From positions 1 to 43,795 of the forward strand of contig NZ_JANINM010000195.1 in the NCBI RefSeq assembly GCF_024509055.1: a stretch of DNA of 43,795 nucleotides, written 5' to 3'. The notes below the pieces were generated by a model. It saw only the letters and a list, made by a program, of their open reading frames with translations. It made no database searches and was not told the DNA's origin. Shown here one piece after another: positions 5,874-13,715 of this stretch. Made by a program: the position numbers and the translations under genes. The stretch is from Mesorhizobium sp. (GTDB taxonomy: Bacteria > Pseudomonadota > Alphaproteobacteria > Rhizobiales > Rhizobiaceae). The number at the start of each line of letters is the position of its first letter. Position 1 is the first letter of the stretch.

Positions 5874-6151
5874 TCGGTCTTGAATATCCCCTGCGCGATA
5901 TCGCTACGGCGCTCGACAAAAAAAACCTCGACATAAAGCAGGCTCAAACCCTGGTGAGGGAATTGATCGGCGAATTGTCCGGCGCCGATCGTCACAAGGA
6001 TCTCGCCGCCATCGCCAACGAAGTCGAAAGCCTGCTCCGAGCGGGTCTCGTCGACGACGCACGTCTTCGTGTCGATCGCTGGTTGCATCCCAAGTGGGAG
6101 AGCGAGGAAGCCTGCGAAGAAAAATATTTCGAAGCGATGGGAGTAGCCTGA
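5870..6151 (+). CDS. Small helical early protein preceding the sliding clamp
   Basis: This 93-residue acidic helical protein starts MIGLEYPLRD and contains KQAQTLVRELIGELS and EVESLLRAGLVDDARLRVDRWLHP. Its stop shares one base with the clamp start (TGATG), so the two are translationally coupled. A role with the clamp is possible from position only. Confidence 0.65.
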   Translation: MIGLEYPLRDIATALDKKNLDIKQAQTLVRELIGELSGADRHKDLAAIANEVESLLRAGLVDDARLRVDRWLHPKWESEEACEEKYFEAMGVA

Positions 6152-7281
6152 TGGCAGACGTCAAGGTGACGGTGGCGCGTGACGCCCTGCATGCGGCCCT
6201 GGCGAAGGTGGCGCGGGCGGCGCCTTCGAAATCCAAGGTATCCATCCTGCAGCATGTGCTGCTCAGTCTCACGCCGACCGAGATCGTCATCACGGCGACC
6301 GATCTCGATCTGGAGCTTTGCGCGACCGTGCCGGCGAGCCACGATCATGCGGGGCAGTCGATCACGGTGATCGCCGATCTCTTCAGCCGGCTGATCAACG
6401 ATTTCCCCGCCGGCGCCGACGTCGTCCTGACTTGGTCCGATGGTCACAAGGTCGAAGTCAAATGCGGCCGATCGCGGTTCAAGGTGAACGCGCTATCGCC
6501 GGCAGATTTTCCCAGCTTTCCGGAGATAAGGGAGCCGGTTCGTTTCGAGCTGCCGGCTACGACCTTCCGCCGCGCGCTGGCGACGGCCGCGAGCGCGATG
6601 TCGACCGAAGAAACGCGCTTCTACCTTCGCGGTGTCTGCATGCACATCCACAAGGAGGCGCTCACGTTGGTCGCGACCGATGGCGTCAAGCTTGCGCGGG
6701 ATCAACTGGCTCGGCCGGAGGGAATATCGGAGTTCAACATCATCGTTCCCGATCGCACTGTGAACGATGTGCTGCGGCTGATCGATGCCAAGACTGTCGG
6801 CGATATCGACATCGAGGCCGGAAAGAACCAGATCGCATTCCGGCTCGGCAATATCTACCTGAAGTCGAAACTGGTCGACGCGACCTATCCGGATTATCAG
6901 CGCGTCATTCCTCGGAAGTTCGACCACTCGGCGATCGTCGACGTCGACGAGCTGCTGGTGGCCGTCAAGCGCATCAACATGATCGCGGACCGGGGCGAGG
7001 GTGAAAGCAAGGTGCTTCGGTTCGCGTTCAACGACGGCGCGGTCCTCATCACGACGCAGAACGTCGAGGCGGGCGAGGCCGAGGAAACCATTTCCGTCGA
7101 CATGGGCGATGAGCCCTTCAGTCTCGATATCGGGTTCAACGGCGCATTCTTCCATTCGGTTTTGTCCGCCGTCGGCACCGAAACGGCGCGCATGCGTCTG
7201 AGTACGGCTGGCGACCCGGTCGTGTTCGAGGGCGTCGGCCGGGAGCGGACCGACTTCGTACTGATGCCGAAACGGGTGTAG
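6151..7281 (+). CDS. dnaN: DNA polymerase III beta subunit homologue (phage sliding clamp)
   Basis: At 376 residues this is a full-length bacterial-type clamp with three repeated domains (about 1-120, 128-245, 248-376). Family signatures are intact: ATDLDLEL (49-56), ATDG (175-178), SKLVDATYPDYQRVIP (239-254) and a C-terminus FVLMPKRV like the VMPMRL of cellular clamps, so the peptide-binding pocket is probably functional. The ATG at 6151 overlaps the upstream stop. The phage encodes no DNA polymerase in this window, so the clamp presumably recruits host Pol III or other host clamp-binding proteins to phage DNA. Confidence 0.95.
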   Translation: MADVKVTVARDALHAALAKVARAAPSKSKVSILQHVLLSLTPTEIVITATDLDLELCATVPASHDHAGQSITVIADLFSRLINDFPAGADVVLTWSDGHKVEVKCGRSRFKVNALSPADFPSFPEIREPVRFELPATTFRRALATAASAMSTEETRFYLRGVCMHIHKEALTLVATDGVKLARDQLARPEGISEFNIIVPDRTVNDVLRLIDAKTVGDIDIEAGKNQIAFRLGNIYLKSKLVDATYPDYQRVIPRKFDHSAIVDVDELLVAVKRINMIADRGEGESKVLRFAFNDGAVLITTQNVEAGEAEETISVDMGDEPFSLDIGFNGAFFHSVLSAVGTETARMRLSTAGDPVVFEGVGRERTDFVLMPKRV

Positions 7282-7283
7282 CC

Positions 7284-8105
7284 ATGGCGTCCCTGCGCCC
7301 GATCAAGCCCCTCAATCTTCCCGGCATTGCGCCGGCCGATCTCGGCGACGAAAAACCGTCGTTGGAGTGGATTGCTCCGACGGCGCTTCTGGTCGATGCC
7401 ACTTACCAGCGCGATCTATCCGAGCGTTCGATGCGGCTCATTAAGCGCATGGTCGGCGAGTTCGCCTGGAACAGGATGAAGCCGCCGATCGTGGTGAAGA
7501 CCGGGCCGGCCTCGCTGCACATCATCGACGGTCAGCATACCGCGATCGCCGCGGCGACGCTCCGCATTCCCGAGATTCCGGTGTTCATCGTCAATGCCGC
7601 TGAAGTCGACGAACGCGCCCGCGCATTCGTCGGACACAATACCGATCGCGTCACGGTGTCGTCGTTTGACATCTACCGCGCCTTGCTGGCATCCGGCGAT
7701 CCCGACGCCCAGGACGTCGACAACGTCTGCCGGCGTGCCGGCGTCCGGATTCGGATCATCTCGCCGTCTTCGGCGATCGCGGAAGGGGACACGGCCGCGA
7801 TCGGTGTGGTGCGGTCGCTGGTGAAGCGCCGCGGCGTCATGCGCGCACGCAAGGTTCTGCAATGCCTGGTCAAGGCGCGGCGCAAGCCCATCGCTGCGTC
7901 AGAGATCATCGCCGTCGATCGAATTATTTGCGAACAGCATCCCGACGTCGATCTCGATGCCCTGACCGCGGCCATCGTCATCGAAGGTTCAGCCGGTATC
8001 GCCAAGGCCGTCGCCAACGCGAAGCTTAACCGCCAGCCGCAATGGCAATGCATCATGGATCAGTGGCTCGCTCGCCTCGTCAGGGGGGGGGGGCATGAAA
8101 CATGA
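7284..8105 (+). CDS. ParB-like nuclease-fold protein (short form)
   Basis: This is a 273-residue protein. A ParB/sulfiredoxin-type N-terminal domain is visible: WIAPTALLVDATYQRDLS, then AWNRMKPPIVV (61-71) and HIIDGQHTAIAAATL (79-93), where DGQHT takes the place of the usual phosphate-binding GERR/DGxHR box. The C-terminal half is helical. No ParA is present, so it is probably not a partition protein; DNA binding, CTP hydrolysis or a nuclease role are the family alternatives. The coding sequence ends with an 11-G run (8083-8093) shortly before the stop. It starts two bases after the clamp gene. Confidence 0.8.
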   Translation: MASLRPIKPLNLPGIAPADLGDEKPSLEWIAPTALLVDATYQRDLSERSMRLIKRMVGEFAWNRMKPPIVVKTGPASLHIIDGQHTAIAAATLRIPEIPVFIVNAAEVDERARAFVGHNTDRVTVSSFDIYRALLASGDPDAQDVDNVCRRAGVRIRIISPSSAIAEGDTAAIGVVRSLVKRRGVMRARKVLQCLVKARRKPIAASEIIAVDRIICEQHPDVDLDALTAAIVIEGSAGIAKAVANAKLNRQPQWQCIMDQWLARLVRGGGHET

Positions 8106-8479
8106 CGCTGCGCGACGATTACGTCGCCGCGCTGGAGCGGCGGATCGACGAGTTAGAACACCGCGTCCGCGCGCTGGAAGAAATTTCCGGGGCGCAACTG
8201 GATGCGCCGCTGGAATTCGGCCTGACCCGCAACGAGAGCGTCATCTTCGGCCTGCTGGTCAAGAACGCCATGGTTCGTCGCGACGGCATGATGGAGGTCC
8301 TCTACATGCATAAGCAGGACGAGGCCGAAATCAAAATCGTCGACGTTTGGGTCTGCAAGATGCGCCAGAAGCTCAAGCCATGGGGCATTCGCATCGAGAC
8401 GGTATGGGGCCGCGGTTATGCGATGCCGTCCGCTTCGAAGGCCATCGTTGCCGGAATCCTGGGAGACCGGGCGGCATGA
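8102..8479 (+). CDS. OmpR/PhoB-type winged-helix DNA-binding protein without receiver
   Basis: This is a 125-residue protein. Residues 1-30 form a charged coiled coil (DDYVAALERRIDELEHRVRA). Residues 38-115 match the C-terminal effector domain of OmpR-family regulators (LTRNESVIFGLLV ... VDVWVCKMRQKLKP ... IRIETVWGRGYAM). No phosphoreceiver domain exists, so it is not a two-component regulator; it is probably a dimeric phage transcription factor or an architectural DNA-binding protein. ATGA overlaps occur at both ends. Confidence 0.8.
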   Translation: MTLRDDYVAALERRIDELEHRVRALEEISGAQLDAPLEFGLTRNESVIFGLLVKNAMVRRDGMMEVLYMHKQDEAEIKIVDVWVCKMRQKLKPWGIRIETVWGRGYAMPSASKAIVAGILGDRAA

Positions 8480-9534
8480 CGATGCTGGCGCAATACGAGA
8501 TCTTGCGGCAGGCGCTGGCGGAAGCGGCCACGGTGACGAAAGTGCTGTCGATCCGTGACGAGCTGCAGCACCTCAAGCTGCACGCCCAGCAGATTCGCAA
8601 TCGCGTCTTGCTGGCCGAGGCGATGGCGTTTCAGCTGCGTTGTGAGCGCCGCCTGGGCGTGTTGCTGCAGGCAGCCGAGGAGGCCGGACAGCTAGCCCGC
8701 AAGGGCCGTCCCAAAGCCTCGGGCGATGAACCGGCGCCAGCCACGCTGACCGAGATCGGCGTCGATCGCAAGCTGTCGATGAAGGCGAAGAACGCCGCGG
8801 CGCTCGATGATGACAGTTTCGAAGCGATGGTCGACCAGGTGCGCGAGAACGTCGCGTCCAGCAAGGCGATCGTCGTCGATCCGGTAAAGGCCGCCGCCAA
8901 GGCGGCCGAGATCGATGCGCGCCGTGCGGCCCATGCGGCGCGGACGCTGACCGGTGGCTGTGTCGCGGATCTCGGGCGCCTGGCGCAGTCTGGCTACCGC
9001 GCCAAGTCGATCGGTTCTGATCCGCAATGGAAGTTCTTGACGCGCTCGGCCGCTGGCGATGGTCGCTCGGCAAACGTCCATTACAAGACCGAGGAAATTG
9101 ACAAGATCAAAGCGCTACCGGTCGGCGAACTGCTCGATGACGACGGCGCGTTCTATATGTGGATGGTCGACTGGTGTCCGCAGGATGCACTCGATCTGAT
9201 CGCGCACTACGGACTTCGCCACGTCACGACTGCATTCACTTGGGTAAAGACGAATCCCGATGGTGAAGGTTGGCATATGGGACAGGGCTATTGGACCCGC
9301 GCCAATCCCGAACAGTGCTGGCTTGCCACCAAGGGCGAACCGAAACGGCTTTATGCCGATGTGCGGCAATTGATCGTCGCACCTGTGATGGAGCACTCGC
9401 GCAAGCCTGACGAATGGCTGGAGCGGATCGAGCGATTGACCGAGGGACCATATCTTGAGCTGCAGGCTCGCCGGCCGCGCAAAGGTTGGACCAGTTGGGG
9501 CGATGAACTCGAATTTACCGGAGTAGCCGCATGA
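8476..9534 (+). CDS. MT-A70 family methyltransferase-like protein
   Basis: At 352 residues it has a helical N-terminal region (1-150) like those fused to phage MT-A70 proteins. The methyltransferase fold follows from about 175: KSIGSDPQWKFLTRS, AFYMWMVDW, TTAFTWVKTN, GYWTRANPEQCWLATKG and HSRKPDEWLERIERL. Family members methylate N6 of adenine using a DPPW box; here the box is DPQW (182-185), a substitution at a catalytic-loop proline. It could protect phage DNA from host restriction or be a weakened or repurposed enzyme. No cognate restriction enzyme lies nearby. Confidence 0.85.
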   Translation: MTMLAQYEILRQALAEAATVTKVLSIRDELQHLKLHAQQIRNRVLLAEAMAFQLRCERRLGVLLQAAEEAGQLARKGRPKASGDEPAPATLTEIGVDRKLSMKAKNAAALDDDSFEAMVDQVRENVASSKAIVVDPVKAAAKAAEIDARRAAHAARTLTGGCVADLGRLAQSGYRAKSIGSDPQWKFLTRSAAGDGRSANVHYKTEEIDKIKALPVGELLDDDGAFYMWMVDWCPQDALDLIAHYGLRHVTTAFTWVKTNPDGEGWHMGQGYWTRANPEQCWLATKGEPKRLYADVRQLIVAPVMEHSRKPDEWLERIERLTEGPYLELQARRPRKGWTSWGDELEFTGVAA

Positions 9535-9770
9535 ACTCGGTACCGCTTCTTAACGCGACGCGCCGTCTCGGTGCACCTGCGAATTGGGATCATGAACGCG
9601 ACGGCATCTGCCACACGCTTGAGATCCGGGATCAGGACGGTTGGATGATTTCGGCATGGCGGCCGACGCCGGCCGAGCTGAATCGCCTTAACGAGGGTCA
9701 GCCGTTGTTCCTGGGAATTCAGGGCGACATCCATCCCGTTGTGTCATTGTCCATCGGGAGCGAGACGTGA
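9531..9770 (+). CDS. Small hypothetical protein
   Basis: This 79-residue strand-rich protein (MNSVPLLNATRRLGAPANWD ..., with WMISAWRPTPAELNRLNEGQPLFLGI) resembles small phage proteins of unknown function often found beside methyltransferase genes. It has four-base overlaps with both neighbours. Confidence 0.65.
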   Translation: MNSVPLLNATRRLGAPANWDHERDGICHTLEIRDQDGWMISAWRPTPAELNRLNEGQPLFLGIQGDIHPVVSLSIGSET

Positions 9771-10108
9771 TCCCTCGCAAACGCCTTCACCAGCGCCGCG
9801 CTCTCGAAACCATTGCGATCGAGCACGAAGGCCAGCGCTTCAAGATCGGCCTTGGCCGCGAGATCGCGTGCGGTGAGCGCTCGCGGCTCGGGCCGATCGT
9901 CGAAGTCTTTCTCAATGCGCAGAAAGTGAATTCGCCCGTCGACGCGCTGGTCAGCGACGGCGCGATCCTGATGTCGATGCTGCTGCAGTATGGCTGTCCG
10001 GCTGCCGAAATCTTCAAGTCGATGAAACGCAATCCCAACGGCACGCCGGCATCGCTGCTCGGCCTCGCCGCCACGTTCATCAACGAAATCACACAACCGG
10101 AGGAATGA
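9767..10108 (+). CDS. TSCPD-domain protein (ribonucleotide-reductase-associated fold)
   Basis: This 113-residue protein has a GTG start in a GTGA overlap. The pattern ETIAIEHEGQRFKIGLGRE ... GPIVEVFLNAQKVNSPVDALVSDGAILMSMLLQYGCPAAEIFKSM ... GTPASLLGLAATF fits the TSCPD domain found at the C-terminus of B12-dependent ribonucleotide reductases and as stand-alone phage proteins. No reductase is encoded here, so it may modulate the host enzyme or have another role; biochemical function is unproven. Confidence 0.65.
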   Translation: MIPRKRLHQRRALETIAIEHEGQRFKIGLGREIACGERSRLGPIVEVFLNAQKVNSPVDALVSDGAILMSMLLQYGCPAAEIFKSMKRNPNGTPASLLGLAATFINEITQPEE

Positions 10109-12012
10109 CGATGGATATCAAGGTACCGCTCAACAAGCTGAAGTTCGGCCAGGAAGACGGTGAGGGCATCAATGCTCGCGTCGCCGGACGGCTCGTCGGC
10201 ATCGAGGCGCTGGCCGCCAACCTGTTCGCGCGCGGGCAGATTGAGAACCTCGTCGTCAAGCGGTTCGACGACGAATTCTATTCGGTCAGCAACGGCAATC
10301 GCCGGCTCGCGGCGTTTCACCTGATGCACGGCACCGGCAGCGACACGCTGATCAATTGCACACTGCGCGAGGTCGACGAGAAGGGCGCCTTCGAGGATTC
10401 GCTGACGACGGCTGTCACCGCGAAGCAGCTGCATCCGGTCGACCAGTACGAGGCCTTCGCGCGGCTCTCGGCCAACGAGAAGACCGATGAGGAGATCGCG
10501 CGGCAATACGGCATGACGGAAAAGGAAGTGCGGCAGGCGCTGGCGCTCGGCCGGCTGTCGCCGAAGATTCGCGACGCGTGGCGCAACGGTGACATCAAGG
10601 CCGACGTCGCCCAGGCATTCACGTTGGGGCTCGATCATAAGGCGCAGGACAAGGCATTCAAGAAGCTGGAGAAGGAGCATCGGCTCTATTCCCATCACAT
10701 CAAGCAGGAGCTCGGTGCGACCGATCGGGAGGTGGGCGTGCTGCTCGACTTCGTCGGCGCAGATTTGTATCGCGAGTGCGGCGGATCCATCGTGGTCGAT
10801 CTGTTCGGGACGTCGCATGTGGTCTCGAATCCCGCGCTGTTGAAGCAGATCGCAGCCGACAAATTGGCGTCGACCTGCGACAAATTGAAATCTGATGGCT
10901 GGAGCTGGGCGAAGCTGCTGTCGGATCTTCCTTCAGGCGCGCGATGGTGGAGGCAGTCGGCGCCCAAGAGTTTAATCTACGAAGGCGACGAGCAGGAGCG
11001 GCTGTCGAAATTGAAGGACGATCTCAATACGGTCGAAGCGCGTTATCAGGATGATGAGGACTTCGACCAGGATGAATACGATACCGCGACCGATCGCCTG
11101 ACCGCCGAGATTAATGCTCTAGAGGACACGGTACTTTGCCGATCGTTCTCTGACAGGCAGAAGGCGAAGGCGGGATGCATCGTCGATATCGATGACGGCA
11201 AACTGTCCATTCTTTATGGAGTGCTGGAACCGGAGGAAGCTTCGGCGTCGAAATCGAAGTCGACTTCGAAATCTTCGGCGAAGGGTGAAACCGGTGAAGC
11301 GGCCGAACCGGCGATCTCCGGTGCTCTGACGTTCCGTCTCTCGGAGCAGCTCACCACGGCAACCGCCACAGCGCTGGTGCAAGATCACGACCTCGCGCTC
11401 TCCATACTTCTGGCGGGCTTCGCGTGTTACGACAGCGGAGGCATGAAACTGTCCGTCGGCGGTATGGATTCTCGCAATCTCGACCTGCTCGGCTCCAAGG
11501 AAATGCCGCAGGCGCTGGCGATGGTGCGGAAATTGAAGCTTGCCGAACGGCTCGCCCTGGTGGCCGAGGTGGCCGCGGCCGCGCTCGATTTCCGGAATCA
11601 GCCGCTCGATGCCGACAAGGACGATAAGTATCACGGGCCGCGCGCGATCTGCGATGCGATCGATCCGACGGCTCTCAATGCCGCGTTGCGCGGCGCTTTC
11701 GACGCCAAGGACTATTTCAACGGCGTCAGCAAGGCACTGTGCCTTGCGGCGATCACCGATGCGATGGGCGACGATGTCGCCCGGCAGCAGTCCAAGAATC
11801 CGAAGGGCGACATTGCGGCGTTTGCGATCGCCAACGTGCCGCAGACCGGATGGCTGCCGACGCAGTTGCGCGCCAAGGGCTATGACGGGCCTCCTGTCAT
11901 CAAGGCAAAGCTCTCGGCGCCGGCGCCGCGCAAGGCAAAGAAGGCGTCGCCAAAGAAGCCGGCGGCGAAGAAGGCCGTGAAGAAAGCCGCGAAAAAGAAA
12001 AGGGCGGCCTGA
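10105..12012 (+). CDS. ParB/RepB-like DNA-binding protein (long form)
   Basis: This is a 635-residue protein. A ParB N-terminal domain (about 1-100, with VSNGNRRLAAFHLM at 61-74) is followed by a ParB-type helix-turn-helix (126-160: KTDEEIARQYGMTEKEVRQALALGRLSPKIRDAW). A long middle region and a C-terminal Lys/Ala-rich tail (about 610-635, KKAVKKAAKKK) resembling histone H1 tails would bind DNA non-specifically. Such ParB-like proteins are common in alphaproteobacterial phages without ParA. Its position before primase and helicase genes suggests a replication or genome-organisation role. Confidence 0.85.
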   Translation: MTMDIKVPLNKLKFGQEDGEGINARVAGRLVGIEALAANLFARGQIENLVVKRFDDEFYSVSNGNRRLAAFHLMHGTGSDTLINCTLREVDEKGAFEDSLTTAVTAKQLHPVDQYEAFARLSANEKTDEEIARQYGMTEKEVRQALALGRLSPKIRDAWRNGDIKADVAQAFTLGLDHKAQDKAFKKLEKEHRLYSHHIKQELGATDREVGVLLDFVGADLYRECGGSIVVDLFGTSHVVSNPALLKQIAADKLASTCDKLKSDGWSWAKLLSDLPSGARWWRQSAPKSLIYEGDEQERLSKLKDDLNTVEARYQDDEDFDQDEYDTATDRLTAEINALEDTVLCRSFSDRQKAKAGCIVDIDDGKLSILYGVLEPEEASASKSKSTSKSSAKGETGEAAEPAISGALTFRLSEQLTTATATALVQDHDLALSILLAGFACYDSGGMKLSVGGMDSRNLDLLGSKEMPQALAMVRKLKLAERLALVAEVAAAALDFRNQPLDADKDDKYHGPRAICDAIDPTALNAALRGAFDAKDYFNGVSKALCLAAITDAMGDDVARQQSKNPKGDIAAFAIANVPQTGWLPTQLRAKGYDGPPVIKAKLSAPAPRKAKKASPKKPAAKKAVKKAAKKKRAA

Positions 12013-12037
12013 CCGAACGACGACGGGGGCATCGAGC

Positions 12038-12304
12038 ATGACCGGGGAATTGCACGACGGCGTGGTGGCGTTTCGGACGCTGTCGCACGGCCGTGAAGCG
12101 GTCATGCTCGGCCGCGTCCAGGTCGGCGAGATCATGCCGACCGACGGCGACCGATTTGGTGCGTGCTTTCGCCTTACGCTGCCGGACGCCAGCGCGACCT
12201 CGTGGCGGCCGGCACGCGACATTCCCGCAGCGCGGCGGCTCGCACTCATCAAGATCAACGATTGGCTCGATGCCGCCGATCTGCGGCCGAACGGTGCGGC
12301 ATGA
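12038..12304 (+). CDS. Small hypothetical protein
   Basis: This 88-residue protein starts MTGELHDGVVAFRTLSHG, 25 bases after the ParB-like gene, and overlaps the next gene by four bases. Strand-rich N-terminus (EAVMLGRVQVGEIMP) and helical C-terminus. It is similar in style to small phage proteins located before primases; function unknown. Confidence 0.65.
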   Translation: MTGELHDGVVAFRTLSHGREAVMLGRVQVGEIMPTDGDRFGACFRLTLPDASATSWRPARDIPAARRLALIKINDWLDAADLRPNGAA

Positions 12305-12519
12305 TCGAGCCCGGCAAATCGACCCTCTGGCGGATGCGAATGGCGGCGGCGGACGAAGCGACGCGGATTGAGATCGCGCAGGACGCGCGCGTGCAATCGG
12401 GATTGATACGGGAGCCGCTGCCCGATCAGGTGGCCAAGCGGGACGACTTCGCCGGCATCGTCCGGCTGATCGACGCGATCATGGCGGACACCGTAATCCT
12501 GGAGCGTCTGCCGAAATGA
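12301..12519 (+). CDS. Small hypothetical protein before the primase
   Basis: This 72-residue charged protein starts MIEPGKSTLW, helical, with ATGA overlaps at both ends. No motif is recognised. Confidence 0.6.
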   Translation: MIEPGKSTLWRMRMAAADEATRIEIAQDARVQSGLIREPLPDQVAKRDDFAGIVRLIDAIMADTVILERLPK

Positions 12520-13715
12520 GCCGCTTTACCGATCAGGAGCTCGACGAGATCAAGGCCCGCAATCATGTGGCCGATGTCGCCGGCAGCTATGTGAAGCTGC
12601 GGCGCATGGGCGGCCGCCTGGTCGGGCCGTGTCCGATCTGCGGCGGCCGCGTCACCTCGCAGCGCTTCGAAGTCTTTACCGATGCGTCGACCTGGGCATG
12701 TGCCGTCTGTGAGGACGGCGGCGATGTGATCCGCCTGGTCGAGAAAGTCGAAGACTGCGATTTCCTGCGCGCCGTGGAGCGGCTGGGCGGCCGCGTCGCG
12801 GGCGATCCGGAGCAAGCGAAACGATTGTTCGAAGAGCGCGAGGCGAAGCGCCTGGCGCGCGAGAAAACGTCCGAGCAGTATCGCGAAAATGAACGACGAC
12901 GATTATGGCGGCAGTGGAAGTCGGCGCTACCGATCGCCGGCACGCCCGTTGCCGACTATCTGGCTGGCCGAGGCCTTCAGATTCCGGAACCGTGTCCCGG
13001 CCTGCGATATCTGCCGTCGGCGATCTATTACCATGGCGAAACGGTCGACGCGCGTGGCAACAATTCGCCGCGGGCATTGCATAGTGGTCCGGCGATGCTG
13101 GCGGCCTTCATTCGTCCGGATGGCAAGTTCGGCGGGCTACATATCACCTGGCTGAGCGCCGATCGGCCGCCGGCGAAGCTCGAACTGCCGGATCCGGATA
13201 GCGGCGAAATCGTGCCGGCGAAAAAGATGCGCGGCTCGAAGACCGGCGCGAGCATTCTCGTCCATGGCCTGGCGCCGGCGGCCATTGCGGAAGGCGCTGC
13301 GCCGCCGCGCCGTCTCGTCATCGGCGAGGGGATCGAGACGGTGCTGTCCATTCTCACCGCCTTCGTGCTCGCCGGCCGCGACATTTCGGATATGGAGTTC
13401 CGGGCGGCCGGCGATCTCGGCAACCTGGCGGGCCGGGCGCGCGAGACGCTTCCGCATCCGGAACTGAAGCGGCCGGATGGCCGTGCCCAACGCGTGCCGG
13501 GTCCGGTGCCCGATCCCGACGACAACGGATTGTCGATTCCGGATTCAGTCGAGGAGATCATCCTTCTTGGCGATGGCGACAGCGAGCCGCTGCTCACGCA
13601 ATACGCGATGACGCGTGCCGCACGGCGCTACACCAAGCCCGGACGGATTATCCGTATCGTGTTCGCGCCTGATGGCCTCGACTTCAATGATTTGCTGCAG
13701 GAAGAAGACGCATGA
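12516..13715 (+). CDS. DNA primase: CHC2-type zinc finger plus TOPRIM
   Basis: This 399-residue protein would make RNA primers or load replication at the phage origin. A zinc-binding domain lies at 37-70 (CPIC at 39-42 and CAVC at 62-65), in a CHC2 context (NHVADVAGSYVKLRR before it, EDGGDVIRLVEK after it). The C-terminal half is a phage-type TOPRIM domain with GEGIET (270-275), DGD (353-355) and DFND (389-392) as acidic metal-binding motifs. It overlaps the helicase gene by four bases, giving a split primase/helicase pair. Confidence 0.9.
   Translation: MSRFTDQELDEIKARNHVADVAGSYVKLRRMGGRLVGPCPICGGRVTSQRFEVFTDASTWACAVCEDGGDVIRLVEKVEDCDFLRAVERLGGRVAGDPEQAKRLFEEREAKRLAREKTSEQYRENERRRLWRQWKSALPIAGTPVADYLAGRGLQIPEPCPGLRYLPSAIYYHGETVDARGNNSPRALHSGPAMLAAFIRPDGKFGGLHITWLSADRPPAKLELPDPDSGEIVPAKKMRGSKTGASILVHGLAPAAIAEGAAPPRRLVIGEGIETVLSILTAFVLAGRDISDMEFRAAGDLGNLAGRARETLPHPELKRPDGRAQRVPGPVPDPDDNGLSIPDSVEEIILLGDGDSEPLLTQYAMTRAARRYTKPGRIIRIVFAPDGLDFNDLLQEEDA

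Noticed and set aside
8476..9534. Restriction-modification system
   Set aside because: Only a methyltransferase-like gene is present; neighbours are a DNA-binding protein and a small unknown, with no endonuclease.
7284..12012. Plasmid-prophage partition system
   Set aside because: Two ParB-like proteins but no ParA, and a complete integrase/att module is present.
11119..12396. 425-codon minus-strand reading frame
   Set aside because: Antisense to the long ParB-like gene and the two small genes after it; Arg-rich shadow with no motif.
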